Positions 1-6,885 of a DNA stretch of 14,280 nt are shown here, piece by piece. Positions within the stretch are counted from its first letter, which is position 1. Every line of letters starts with the position of its first letter. The translations under genes were made by a program, and so were the position numbers. The notes below the pieces were generated by a model, which was not told the DNA's origin, ran no database searches, and saw nothing but the letters and a program-made list of their open reading frames with translations. The DNA comes from an uncultured Moraxellaceae bacterium. GTDB lineage: Bacteria; Pseudomonadota; Gammaproteobacteria; Pseudomonadales; Moraxellaceae. Location: contig CALFYA010000106.1 in NCBI GenBank assembly GCA_937952925.1, positions 1 through 14,280 on the forward strand, written 5' to 3'.

Positions 1-488
1 GGGCTAACTGTGCTGCGTGTCATACCGCCAACCCCAACATGCCAGTGGAAAAAGATCGGATTCGCCCATTGAGTCAGTTGTATCCACGCTACACCGACAA
101 CTTGGTCACCTTGCTAGATCGCTCGGCCAAAGGTTTGACCAATATCCAAAAAACCACCGCAGGATCAGATCCCAACTATGATTTGGCCTTGGTGGTGCTC
201 GATGCCAGTATTCGGGGTGAGCCGAAAGGCTTTGCAGGGCAAAAACCTGGTTATGCCAAACCGTTGCTGCTCGGTCTCAACAGCAAAGACGAGTTTTTGC
301 ATAATGGTTCGGTTGAAGGCGTTGATGCGATTGATGCACTCAACAAACTACTGGATCCAGCGCGTGGCGCTGATGCTCCGCATCCATTCTATTTCCCACG
401 CGAAGGTCAGGCCACCGTGCTTGGTGGCAATGCGACCGAAGGTCGTCGTGCGTTGGTGGAATATCTGCGCAGTCGGGAAACCAACTAA
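1..488 (+). CDS. c-type cytochrome, C-terminal part (di-haem MauG/RoxA-like), truncated by window edge
   Basis: The reading frame is open from the left edge (first full codon at 3) to TAA at 486-488, so the N-terminus lies outside the window. A CAACH motif (CXXCH, positions 9-23) is the covalent c-haem attachment site, which implies a protein matured in the periplasm. About 90 residues later is an LGLNSKDEFLHNGSV stretch. It resembles the FLHNGSV segment of di-haem cytochrome c peroxidase/MauG/RoxA-like proteins, where it precedes the LL..P and FY..P pattern also seen here. The C-terminus ends in RRALVEYLRS, the usual last helix of a cytochrome c domain. ATG at 39 lies after the haem motif and is therefore an internal Met, not the start. 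The substrate is unknown: peroxidase, rubber oxygenase-like or a plain electron carrier are all possible. The gene converges on rnr. Confidence 0.7.
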   Translation, partial: ANCAACHTANPNMPVEKDRIRPLSQLYPRYTDNLVTLLDRSAKGLTNIQKTTAGSDPNYDLALVVLDASIRGEPKGFAGQKPGYAKPLLLGLNSKDEFLHNGSVEGVDAIDALNKLLDPARGADAPHPFYFPREGQATVLGGNATEGRRALVEYLRSRETN

Positions 489-498
489 GAGGGTGAGT

Positions 499-549
499 TG
501 CTACGGCTGTCCACAGCCGTAGCAGCGAGGTGAGGGGGCAAGCCCCTCA
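499..549. terminator. two adjacent hairpins between convergent genes; candidate bidirectional terminator
   Basis: Hairpin 1 has perfect 12-base arms at 499-510 and 513-524 (TGCTACGGCTGT / ACAGCCGTAGCA) separated by two bases. Hairpin 2 has 7-base arms at 531-537 and 543-549 (TGAGGGG / CCCCTCA), and its right arm contains the rnr stop codon (547-549, minus strand). Neither is followed by a clear T-run on either strand, so classical intrinsic termination is doubtful. They may instead protect 3' ends or block read-through between the two converging transcripts. Confidence 0.45.
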
Positions 550-3012
550 TTCAGCTTTGCGTTTGGCATTCGCCTTACGCTTTTTCTCTTTGGCCTTTTT
601 GCTCGCTTTGTCTTTGGCGGTTTTGGGCTTTTTGGCTTTGTCCTTGCGTGGCTTGGTCTTGACTGGTGCCGTGCTGTTGGGTGTATCGACGACGACGGCT
701 TCAACTTCAACGGGTGTGCTAACGACGACTGGCTCAGCGGTGACCGGTTTGGCACGCGTGCGCTTGCTGTTGGCGCTGCCCCGACGGGCGGTCTTGGGCG
801 GTGGTGCGTCACCATTGACGCGGGGTGCACGTCCACGCACCGCACGACCTTGACTCGACAATTGACGGATCAATTCAAAATCAATTTTGCGATCATCAAG
901 ATTGACGCCTGCCACTTTGATCCGCACTTTGTCGCCCAAGCCAAAGCGTTGACCGTGGTTTTGCCCGTTTAGGGTCTGGCTCCCTGCATCAAAGGCAAAA
1001 TAATCATCACCCATATGACGGACATGCACCAAACCATCCACATACAAATCAGTCAGGGTGATAAACAAGCCAAATTCCATCACTGCGGTGACAATGCCAT
1101 CAAACTCATCGCCCAAATGCTGACGCATATAGTGGCATTTGAGCCAACCCATCACACTGCGTGAGGCTTCGTCGGCACGGCGCTCGGTTTGTGAGTAGTG
1201 TTGACCGGCTTGATCCAGCTCACTTTGATCCATCGGCTGTGGCTGACCAGTCACATGGGCTTTGATCGCCCGATGCAATAGCAAGTCGGGATAACGACGA
1301 ATCGGTGAGGTAAAGTGGGTATACGACTCATAGGCCAAGCCATAATGTCCCAAATTGTCTGGGCCATAAAAGGCTTGCATCATCGAGCGCAGTAACACGC
1401 TGTGGATGCTCGGCGCATCAATCCGCTCACGGGTCGCTTCAATAATGCGTTGATAGTCGGCTTGAGTTGGTTTTTCGGGGAAATCCAAACCCAGTAAGCG
1501 CACAAAGTCACGGACTTTTTGCACTTTATTGGATTGTGGTGCTTCATGATTGCGATACAACACCGGCAAATCATGTCCAAGCGCGTAGTCAGCTGCGCAC
1601 ACGTTGGCGAGCAACATACACTCTTCAATCAAACGATGCGCGTCGTTGCGGGTGCGGGGTTTGATGTCGGCGATTGCGCCCAGATCATCAAAGGTCATAT
1701 AGGTTTCGGTGGTTTCAAACTCCATCGCACCACGCGCCGAGCGCACCTCTAGCATGGTATGGAACAGTGAAAACAACGTATTGATCGACTTGTGAATGTC
1801 TTTGTTGTCGGGGATCGCGTCGGTTTCGCCCGCCAAATATTGCGCCACTTGGCTGTAGGTCAAGCGCGCTTGCGAGTGCATCACCGAAGGATAAAACTGA
1901 TAACCGGTCACCCGACCTTGGCGTGACAAGGTCAAATCACACACCATACACAGCCGGTCAAGGTGAGGGTTGAGTGAGCACAACCCATTGGAGAGGGCTT
2001 CGGGCAGCATCGGCACCACATGATTGGGGAAATATACCGAGGTGCCACGCGCTTGCGCTTCTTCATCCAGCGCCGAACCCAACTTCACATAGTGGCTGAC
2101 ATCGGCAATCGCAACCACCAAACGATAACCACCGCCAGCGCGTTTTTCGGCATACACCGCATCGTCAAAATCACGCGCATCTTCGCCATCAATGGTGACC
2201 AGCGGCAAATCACGCAGATCAATCCGACCTTTACGATCTTTGGCAGAAGGCTCTTTGTATTTTTCGGCTTCGGCAATCACCTCATCGCTAAACACATGCG
2301 GAATGTCATAGTCGAGCAGGGTGGCGGGGATGATCAGCTGGGTATCGACAAAATCGCTGAGCGGTTTGACGATATGCCCATTGGCGTATTCATCACGGGT
2401 CGGCCATTCATCGATGGCAATGCGGGCAAAATCACCCAACGCAAGCTTGGCTGCGGCGATTTGCTCTGGCTCCATCGCCACTGGCTGATGGGTATTGGGC
2501 TGATTGGGCTGGATATAATAATGCCCATCTTGCAGCTCCACGCGGCCAATCAGTTCTTGCTGTTGGCGCTTGATGACTTCCACAATCTTGCCTTGCAAGC
2601 GACCACGCCGGTCGCTGCCAATCGCTCGCACCCGCACGGTATCCCCATGAAACGCCAAACGCATTTCACGCTCATTGAGCGACAAATCGGGTAGGCCATC
2701 GACCACCACAAAGCCAAAGCCTTGCGGATGAGATTGCACTTTGCCAATCATCACATCGTCGTCGCGGATTGGGCGATAACACGGGGGATAATCGTCGGTG
2801 GGTACCAGCTGGCTATCGCGTACCATCGCCCCCAAACGGCGGCTTAAGGCTTCAATCGCTTCAGGATCATGCAGTTCAAACTGTTGTACCAATTCGCCAT
2901 GCGACATGGCACGACCGGCTTTTTCGAGGATTTGCGCAATCAGGGTGCGGCTCGGAATCGGGGAGGCATAACGTGCAGCTTCATTTGCTGCTTCAGGATC
3001 TTGCCAAGACAT
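547..3012 (-). CDS. rnr: ribonuclease R (3'-5' exoribonuclease)
   Basis: RNase R degrades structured RNA from the 3' end and acts in mRNA and rRNA quality control in the cytoplasm. The protein has 821 aa, close to the E. coli enzyme (about 813). Visible order: a winged-helix/HTH region (about 20-80), two cold-shock/OB domains (about 85-240), the RNB catalytic domain (about 260-590), an S1 domain (about 635-715) and a strongly basic Lys/Arg/Ala-rich tail (about 720-821). The metal-binding aspartates are present in TIDGEDARDFDD (D275, D281, D283, D284). The ATG at 3012 gives an N-terminus (MSWQDPEA..) typical of the family. It converges on the cytochrome gene and diverges from tRNA-Leu, so it is probably transcribed alone. 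I found no convincing -35/-10 pair for it in the region upstream of 3012. Confidence 0.96.
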   Translation of the reverse strand: MSWQDPEAANEAARYASPIPSRTLIAQILEKAGRAMSHGELVQQFELHDPEAIEALSRRLGAMVRDSQLVPTDDYPPCYRPIRDDDVMIGKVQSHPQGFGFVVVDGLPDLSLNEREMRLAFHGDTVRVRAIGSDRRGRLQGKIVEVIKRQQQELIGRVELQDGHYYIQPNQPNTHQPVAMEPEQIAAAKLALGDFARIAIDEWPTRDEYANGHIVKPLSDFVDTQLIIPATLLDYDIPHVFSDEVIAEAEKYKEPSAKDRKGRIDLRDLPLVTIDGEDARDFDDAVYAEKRAGGGYRLVVAIADVSHYVKLGSALDEEAQARGTSVYFPNHVVPMLPEALSNGLCSLNPHLDRLCMVCDLTLSRQGRVTGYQFYPSVMHSQARLTYSQVAQYLAGETDAIPDNKDIHKSINTLFSLFHTMLEVRSARGAMEFETTETYMTFDDLGAIADIKPRTRNDAHRLIEECMLLANVCAADYALGHDLPVLYRNHEAPQSNKVQKVRDFVRLLGLDFPEKPTQADYQRIIEATRERIDAPSIHSVLLRSMMQAFYGPDNLGHYGLAYESYTHFTSPIRRYPDLLLHRAIKAHVTGQPQPMDQSELDQAGQHYSQTERRADEASRSVMGWLKCHYMRQHLGDEFDGIVTAVMEFGLFITLTDLYVDGLVHVRHMGDDYFAFDAGSQTLNGQNHGQRFGLGDKVRIKVAGVNLDDRKIDFELIRQLSSQGRAVRGRAPRVNGDAPPPKTARRGSANSKRTRAKPVTAEPVVVSTPVEVEAVVVDTPNSTAPVKTKPRKDKAKKPKTAKDKASKKAKEKKRKANAKRKAE

Positions 3013-3078
3013 CTCTATTCAATCACTTACTTACAATCTTCAGTCCAGTCTAACACAGAGCATGTGGCTTCTTCTGAG

Positions 3079-3120
3079 ATCATCGTGGTGATGATGTGAA
3101 AAAAATGCAAACATTTGCAT
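3079..3120. promoter_or_regulatory. two dyads in the divergent rnr / tRNA-Leu spacer
   Basis: ATCATC (3079-3084) and GATGAT (3090-3095) form one inverted repeat. ATGCAAA (3105-3111) and TTTGCAT (3114-3120) form a second, perfect one with a 2-base centre. The second is flanked by A-runs on both sides; read on the minus strand it is a hairpin followed by seven T, so it could terminate leftward transcription or serve as an operator. It ends 20 bases before the -35 box of tRNA-Leu. Confidence 0.3.
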
Positions 3121-3139
3121 AAAAAGTAGACCAACCCCC

Positions 3140-3168
3140 TTGACTCACGGGGATGCAGTCTCTATAGT
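3140..3168 (+). promoter_or_regulatory. sigma70 promoter of tRNA-Leu
   Basis: TTGACT (-35, 3140-3145), a 17-base spacer, then TATAGT (-10, 3163-3168). The expected transcription start is near 3175, about seven bases before the mature tRNA 5' end. This is the best promoter match in the window. Confidence 0.8.
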
Positions 3169-3181
3169 CTCGACCCACGAA

Positions 3182-3266
<85 letters not shown>

Positions 3267-3272
3267 AATTCC

Positions 3273-3308
3273 CAAAAGACCCGATCATCTAGATGATCGG
3301 GTCTTTTG
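3273..3308 (+). terminator. intrinsic terminator of tRNA-Leu, 36-bp perfect palindrome
   Basis: Bases 3273-3290 are exactly complementary to 3291-3308 (core CCGATCATCT / AGATGATCGG, outer AAAAGAC / GTCTTTT). The RNA would form a long hairpin ending in UUUU, seven bases after the CCA end. Because the palindrome is perfect and begins with an A-run, it could also terminate leftward transcripts. Confidence 0.85.
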
Positions 3309-3559
3309 CTATGTGCGTCAAAAATGTATTCAAAATCAAGCTTTTAAGTTTGGTTTGCATGATGGAATCAATGCAGTGTACTATTTTTGACCATGAGTGA
3401 TCGGGGTATCGGCGCTACAGCCATTGGTCTAGACAACCAGTCTTCTACAATAGGCGCGTCGTCGCTTAGCGATGGCTCAAACACAGTGATTGTGGCACGT
3501 TTGCATCAGGATTTTGCTTCATCGCATTGTGAAATGCGGCTTACCGTGAGGTTGATGGA
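3309..3559 (+). promoter_or_regulatory. non-coding leader upstream of the lipoprotein gene, with a possible promoter at 3424-3451
   Basis: No gene is visible here. A possible sigma70 pair is TTGGTC (3424-3429), 16 bases, TACAAT (3446-3451), which would give a leader of about 100 nt. That leader holds a small hairpin at 3462-3472 (TCGC-TTA-GCGA) and a 6-bp stem with a GTGA loop at 3523-3538 (CGCATT-GTGA-AATGCG), just ahead of the ribosome-binding site GAGG at 3548-3551. The -35 match is poor, so the promoter is tentative. Confidence 0.35.
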
Positions 3560-3916
3560 ATGAAAACAAGTCGTTTTGCCATAATTGTGGCAAGTTTAGG
3601 CATCGCATTGGCATTGGGTGGCTGTGATAAAAAGCCCGAAGAAAAGCCAGTCGAAGCAGCGCCACAGCATGTCAGTGAAAACGATCAATATCTTGAGCGG
3701 ATGAAGCAAGAGGTCAAAATTGATGATGCCGACAGCCTGATTGAAGATGTCAACGAATCGGTTGGCAATGATGACAACGCCGAAAAAGCCAAGCAACTTG
3801 CAGCACAAGGCGTGAGTGGCAAAGTCGATGCCGCTCCAGCTGCCGCACCAACGCCCGCCCCTGAAGCACCTGCTGCCGCTCCCGAAGCTGCACCAGCACC
3901 AGCCGCTGCACAATAA
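3560..3916 (+). CDS. small Ala/Pro-rich lipoprotein of unknown function
   Basis: The 118-aa product begins with a lipoprotein signal peptide: basic n-region (K2, R5), hydrophobic core and lipobox L-G-G-C22. C22 should therefore be lipidated and become the mature N-terminus. The next residues are D23-K-K. Asp at +2 is the inner-membrane retention signal in enteric bacteria, so location in the inner membrane is possible but not certain here. The middle (about 35-85) is acidic and probably helical; the last ~35 residues are almost only Ala, Pro and Glu, a likely disordered tether. No enzymatic motif is seen and I do not recognise the family. GAGG (3548-3551) sits eight bases before the ATG. The gene stands alone between tRNA units. 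Confidence 0.8.
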   Translation: MKTSRFAIIVASLGIALALGGCDKKPEEKPVEAAPQHVSENDQYLERMKQEVKIDDADSLIEDVNESVGNDDNAEKAKQLAAQGVSGKVDAAPAAAPTPAPEAPAAAPEAAPAPAAAQ

Positions 3917-3945
3917 TCGCATCTTGCAGACGAATGATGATTATT
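3912..3945 (+). terminator. weak hairpin overlapping the lipoprotein stop codon
   Basis: AATAATC-GC-ATC (3912-3923) can pair with GATGATTATT (3936-3945) as ten base pairs with a two-base bulge and a 12-base loop. The TAA stop (3914-3916) is inside the stem. Only a short T-rich stretch follows, so termination is plausible but not strong. Confidence 0.3.
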
Positions 3946-3959
3946 TGATCAATTTCCCC

Positions 3960-3988
3960 TTGTATCAGTGATCAGCATTTTGTAAGAT
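3960..3988 (+). promoter_or_regulatory. sigma70 promoter of tRNA-Ser
   Basis: TTGTAT (3960-3965), 17-base spacer, TAAGAT (3983-3988). It is followed by a GC-rich discriminator (GGCGCCC), a feature associated with stringent control of stable RNA genes. Confidence 0.65.
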
Positions 3989-3999
3989 AGGCGCCCTAC

Positions 4000-4089
4000 G
4001 GTGAGGTGGGTGAGTGGCTGAAACCACGTCCCTGCTAAGGACGCATACGGGTAACCGTATCGAGGGTTCGAATCCCTCCTTCACCGCCA
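4000..4089 (+). tRNA. tRNA-Ser (anticodon GCT)
   Basis: A 90-nt class II tRNA. The acceptor stem GGTGAGG (4000-4006) pairs with CTTCACC (4079-4085) with one G-U pair; discriminator G and encoded CCA (4087-4089) follow. The anticodon stem CGTCC/GGACG (4027-4031 / 4039-4043) encloses CT-GCT-AA, with anticodon GCT at 4034-4036, which reads AGC/AGU. The long variable arm (ATACGG..CCGTAT) is typical of tRNA-Ser. The T loop GTTCGAATC is present. Confidence 0.96.
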
Positions 4090-4090
4090 G

Positions 4091-4147
4091 TTTGATTCTC
4101 TGGTCGCAAGTGCTGAAAAATTCAGCAAGTCGCGAAAAAGAATCAAA
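4091..4147. repeat. nested inverted repeats between tRNA-Ser and tRNA-Arg
   Basis: The outer arms TTTGATTCT (4091-4099) and AGAATCAAA (4139-4147) are perfect complements. Inside them, TGCTGAA (4111-4117) and TTCAGCA (4121-4127) form a 7-bp stem with an AAA loop. The plus strand lacks a T-run, so this is not an obvious intrinsic terminator of tRNA-Ser. It could be a 3'-processing structure or an imperfect terminator. Confidence 0.5.
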
Positions 4148-4153
4148 AAAAGC

Positions 4154-4182
4154 TTGACGATGTGTAAACTCTTCTCTAGTAT
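4154..4182 (+). promoter_or_regulatory. sigma70 promoter of tRNA-Arg
   Basis: TTGACG (4154-4159), 17-base spacer, TAGTAT (4177-4182). Its presence just after the inverted repeats shows that tRNA-Arg need not be co-transcribed with tRNA-Ser. Confidence 0.72.
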
Positions 4183-4195
4183 ACGCATCCACGAC

Positions 4196-4272
4196 GCGCT
4201 CGTAGCTCAGTTGGATAGAGCACCAGGCTACGAACTTGGGGGTCGGGAGTTCGAATCTCTCCGAGCGCGCCA
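4196..4272 (+). tRNA. tRNA-Arg (anticodon ACG)
   Basis: A 77-nt class I tRNA. The acceptor stem GCGCTCG (4196-4202) pairs with CGAGCGC (4262-4268); discriminator G and encoded CCA (4270-4272) follow. The anticodon stem CCAGG/CTTGG encloses CT-ACG-AA, with anticodon ACG at 4230-4232. The first anticodon base is expected to be edited to inosine by TadA, so one tRNA reads CGU, CGC and CGA. D loop (AGCTCAGTTGGATAGAG) and T loop (GTTCGAATC) are standard. Confidence 0.96.
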
Positions 4273-4279
4273 CATATAG

Positions 4280-4307
4280 AAAAGCAACGCAAAAGCGTTG
4301 CTTTTTT
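4280..4307 (+). terminator. intrinsic terminator of tRNA-Arg
   Basis: AAAAGCAACGC (4280-4290), loop AAAA, GCGTTGCTTTT (4295-4305), with the T-run continuing to 4307. A textbook hairpin plus U-tract, eight bases after the tRNA 3' end. Confidence 0.9.
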
Positions 4308-4348
4308 GTTTTAATAGCCTGCGTTTTTGCAGACTACGGAACTTGTGC

Positions 4349-4942
4349 ATGTCTTCCTCGCCGTCTTCCACTCCTCGTCCTGTCATTGCATCTCCCTCTG
4401 TGCGTTTAGCCGCTCTGGTTTATGACGGTCTGCTGGTCTTGGCCTTAATGGTCTTGGTTGGTGCGATCTTGGTGATTCTTGGGACTTCCGCACAGACCTC
4501 TGCAGCAGGTCAAGCGGGTAAGCTGTCTGAAGCCTATCGTTATGGGGTGATTTTTCCATCGTTTGTGCTGGTCACATGGTGGTTTTATGGGTTGTTTTGG
4601 AAACGCACCGGCCAAACCTTGGGCATGCAAACGTGGCGACTCAAGACCATGCGTCCCGATGGCTATCTGCTCGATTGGCGTTTATCTGCCTTGCGCTGCG
4701 CCTGTGCGTGTTTGCTGCCGGTGGTGTGTGCCTTGATGGGCTACTTGGTGCAGCGCACCCCGAATGCCATGATGATGAGCTTTATCCTTGGATTTTTGTT
4801 TAATTATTTGTTTGCACTGGTCAATCGTCGCGGGTTAGCCGTACACGATTTGCTGTCGGGCACCGTGACAGTACGTCTGCCACCGGGCGCACCAAGCAAA
4901 CTGTGGTTGCGTCTCCAAGCAAAATTGGGCAAAAAATCCTGA
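4349..4942 (+). CDS. RDD-family integral membrane protein
   Basis: The 197-aa protein has the RDD-family pattern: a short polar N-terminus, then R19 and D26 at the start of the first membrane segment (SVRLAALVYD). Further hydrophobic segments lie at about 24-46, 68-85, 118-138 and 146-162, with a loop KRTGQTLGMQTWRLKTMRPDG between the second and third and a terminal VHDLLSGT motif. RDD proteins are poorly defined; some have been linked to ion or osmolyte transport, but the substrate cannot be read here. ATG at 4349 is chosen with GGAA at 4338-4341. An upstream TTG at 4298 would lie inside the tRNA-Arg terminator and is rejected. Only about 40 bases separate that terminator from the ATG and no clear promoter is seen, so some read-through from tRNA-Arg may drive it. 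It ends 22 bases from the convergent hyi. Confidence 0.85.
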   Translation: MSSSPSSTPRPVIASPSVRLAALVYDGLLVLALMVLVGAILVILGTSAQTSAAGQAGKLSEAYRYGVIFPSFVLVTWWFYGLFWKRTGQTLGMQTWRLKTMRPDGYLLDWRLSALRCACACLLPVVCALMGYLVQRTPNAMMMSFILGFLFNYLFALVNRRGLAVHDLLSGTVTVRLPPGAPSKLWLRLQAKLGKKS

Positions 4943-4964
4943 TCATTCAATATAAGCATATCCT

Positions 4965-5753
4965 TTAGGTTTGCTGTGCCTCCGGCCAATGCCGCCATGC
5001 CAAGCTCGTGGCGGTCAGCTGGCTAGGGCGATATTCAGCACCACACCAACCTTGATAGTCGCTGTGCTTGAGCCATGCAAAAATCTCACGCAAATTGAGC
5101 GTGCCGGTATCCGGTTCGTGTCGGTGTGGGCAATCGGCAAATTGGATATGACCAATCTGATGGATATTTTGCATCAGTCCTTCAAGCACATCTTCACCCA
5201 TCATCGCCATGTGATAGCAGTCGTATTGCATCTGGAGGGCAGGGTGATCAATCGCTTCAAGCATTTCTTGCATTTGCGCAATGTTTTGGATCAAAAAACG
5301 CGGCATATCCACGCCATTGATGGCTTCAAACACAGGGCGAATCCCCGCAAAACTCAGCTCGACCGCTGCATAGTGCAAATTGGCGGCCAGAGTTTGCAGA
5401 CAAGGCAACAAATCTGCGTCATCAGGTTGGCGGCCAGCCAAGATATTGACGGTGGGCACACCGAGTGCTTTGGCATAATGAATCGCATCAAACACTGCTT
5501 GACGAAACTTGTGCTCAAGTCCGGGGACGCCCGTCAAACCATTACCACCTTGCATCAGATCGCCCGCAGGCACATTGATCAAAATCAGTTTGAGCTGGTG
5601 ACGATCTAATTCAGCCTTGATCGCATCAATCGACAAATCGTAGGGAAACTGAATCTCAACCGCATCAAAACCATAATGGCGAGCATGGGCAAAGCGTTCA
5701 ATCAGCGGATATTCGGTAAATAAGACGGATAAGTTGGCAGAAAATTGCAACAT
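4965..5753 (-). CDS. hyi: hydroxypyruvate isomerase (xylose-isomerase-like TIM barrel)
   Basis: Hyi interconverts hydroxypyruvate and tartronate semialdehyde (2-hydroxy-3-oxopropanoate) in the glyoxylate-to-glycerate pathway. The 262-aa length fits the family (258 in E. coli). Visible signatures are the N-terminus MLQFSANLSVLF, GFDAVEIQFPYD, NVPAGD (61-65), the catalytic-site glutamates E143 (FEAIN) and E240 (GAEYRP), QYDCYH (D178, H181) and HIQFADCPHRHEPDTG. I chose ATG at 5753 because it gives the family N-terminus; a TTG 15 bases upstream is less likely. A -10-like TATAGA lies on the minus strand at 5777-5782 without a well-spaced -35. The pathway partner glxR-type gene is on the same strand, about 2 kb away across two unrelated genes; no gcl is in the window. 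The related OtnI (2-oxo-tetronate isomerase) is the main alternative. Confidence 0.88.
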   Translation of the reverse strand: MLQFSANLSVLFTEYPLIERFAHARHYGFDAVEIQFPYDLSIDAIKAELDRHQLKLILINVPAGDLMQGGNGLTGVPGLEHKFRQAVFDAIHYAKALGVPTVNILAGRQPDDADLLPCLQTLAANLHYAAVELSFAGIRPVFEAINGVDMPRFLIQNIAQMQEMLEAIDHPALQMQYDCYHMAMMGEDVLEGLMQNIHQIGHIQFADCPHRHEPDTGTLNLREIFAWLKHSDYQGWCGAEYRPSQLTATSLAWRHWPEAQQT

Positions 5754-5905
5754 GGCCAGCAACCCCAAAGCGTGAATCTATAGCTTAACGCGAAATTGAC
5801 AAACACCAACGCATCACCGGCGTGTTGATGAGGTGACGCGCAAGAATTGACCAATTTGTCGCACATTGTTGGGCAATTTGCCAAATACATCACATAAAAA
5901 ATTCG

Positions 5906-5911
5906 TATACT
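5906..5911 (+). promoter_or_regulatory. possible -10 box of the first P-box gene
   Basis: TATACT at 5906-5911 is a good -10 match about 80 bases before the first paralogue. No -35 stands at 16-18 bases; TTGCCA (5878-5883) is 22 bases away. If the promoter is real it may need an activator. Confidence 0.3.
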
Positions 5912-5992
5912 GCCGGCGCAGCACCAAAAACATCTCGGTAGGTGTGGCGATGAGCCGCTGAGATGATCAATTTGTGAGTCATGGAGCAAGAC

Positions 5993-6781
5993 ATGGAAGG
6001 CTTGAGTCGCGTGTTGATGATCGCAGGATGGATGCTCATGAGCTGTTGGAGTCTTGCACATGCGCAAAACTCGACACTTGGCCGTGAGGCGCTGGGCTGG
6101 GCGGATCAACAGAGGATGCTCAGTCAGCGCATGGCGAAAAATTGGGCCTTGCTGGCTCATGAGTCGATGCGTGCCGAACAAAGCCAACAACTCAAAAATA
6201 GTATGGGGCAGTTTGAGCAAAATTTGGCGCAATTGAGCAATCTTGCGCAGCAAAATGCCGCAATCTGGCAAGGTGATTTGGCTACCCTCAAGGGACAATG
6301 GCTGGTGTATCGCGACCTATTGGGCAAAAATCCACAGCGCCCGTTAATTCCACAATTGCTGGCCACGGCTGATCAAACCCTCAAACTCAGCGAGCAGTTG
6401 GTGATGGCCATCAAATCCAATCAAAATTTGGGCTGGAATGGTCTCATGCTTGATTTGGCCGGACAGCAAAGCATGCTCAGCCAACGTATTGCGCTGCTGT
6501 ATGCAACACAAACACAGTTTGGGCAAGCGGGTGATATCGGTGTGCAATACCAACAAACCATCCAAACCTTTGTGCGGGGTATGAAGCGCTTGGAAAGCTA
6601 TCAAGGGCATTCGCCACGGATCAAACAAACGATTGCCGCCGTCCAAACCCGTTGGCGCTTTACTGAGTATGTGTTTCAGCAGCCGCGTAGCATGGCACGG
6701 GTGGTGGATGTCAATTGTGAGCAATTGCTCAACGATTTAACGGCGATTACCAGTTCTTATGTGGTGATGGATGCTCGCTAA
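5993..6781 (+). CDS. secreted PilJ/NarX-type sensor-domain protein, paralogue 1 (stand-alone)
   Basis: The 262-aa product has a signal peptide (R6, hydrophobic 7-22, cleavage likely after A22-H-A24) and no later membrane segment, so it should be a soluble periplasmic protein. The mature part is Gln-rich and helical and resembles the PilJ N-terminal / nitrate-sensor domain. It holds two copies of a P-box-like motif: DQQRMLSQR (38-46) and GQQSMLSQR (157-165). In NarX/NarQ the P-box GxxRMxSxR binds nitrate through its first Arg. Here the first copy keeps Arg41 but has Asp for Gly, and the second has Ser160 instead of Arg. No kinase, methyl-accepting or HAMP part is attached. ATG at 5993 is preferred because GGAG (5983-5986) lies six bases upstream; ATG at 5981 is in frame and possible. 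Its neighbour at 6970 is a clear paralogue. The ligand is unknown. Confidence 0.75.
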   Translation: MEGLSRVLMIAGWMLMSCWSLAHAQNSTLGREALGWADQQRMLSQRMAKNWALLAHESMRAEQSQQLKNSMGQFEQNLAQLSNLAQQNAAIWQGDLATLKGQWLVYRDLLGKNPQRPLIPQLLATADQTLKLSEQLVMAIKSNQNLGWNGLMLDLAGQQSMLSQRIALLYATQTQFGQAGDIGVQYQQTIQTFVRGMKRLESYQGHSPRIKQTIAAVQTRWRFTEYVFQQPRSMARVVDVNCEQLLNDLTAITSSYVVMDAR

Positions 6782-6813
6782 CGGAATGTGATCCATTCAT
6801 TCGTTGCGCACTG

Positions 6814-6838
6814 GGGATGGTTTGACCATCCCTTTTTT
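6814..6838 (+). terminator. intrinsic terminator after paralogue 1
   Basis: GGGATGG (6814-6820), loop TTTGA, CCATCCC (6826-6832), then six T. It lies 33 bases after the stop codon and should uncouple the two paralogues transcriptionally. Confidence 0.88.
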
Positions 6839-6885
6839 GTGGATTTTTTACGCTATTTTAAACCGTGCAGTCATTTTGAAATAGA

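Noticed and set aside
2020..2694. 224-aa plus-strand open frame
   Set aside because: It lies antisense inside rnr, shows no domain, and the rnr reading is unambiguous.
3965..4273. 102-aa minus-strand open frame covering tRNA-Ser and tRNA-Arg
   Set aside because: It is the antisense reading of two tRNA genes; peptides like FELPTPK and GFEPSI are a known artefact of translating tRNA sequence. Both tRNAs fold fully.
4298..4348. N-terminal extension of the RDD protein from TTG 4298
   Set aside because: The TTG lies in the T-run side of the tRNA-Arg terminator, and the added residues do not match the family; ATG 4349 has a ribosome-binding site.
4971..5609. 212-aa plus-strand open frame
   Set aside because: It is antisense to hyi, whose catalytic motifs are all intact.
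5796..5801. TTGACA as a plus-strand -35 box upstream of paralogue 1
   Set aside because: No -10-like hexamer occurs 16-18 bases downstream (the sequence there is GC-rich).
5702..6298. 198-aa minus-strand open frame across the hyi / paralogue 1 spacer
   Set aside because: It overlaps the start of hyi in another frame and runs antisense through paralogue 1; there is no domain and no plausible start site.
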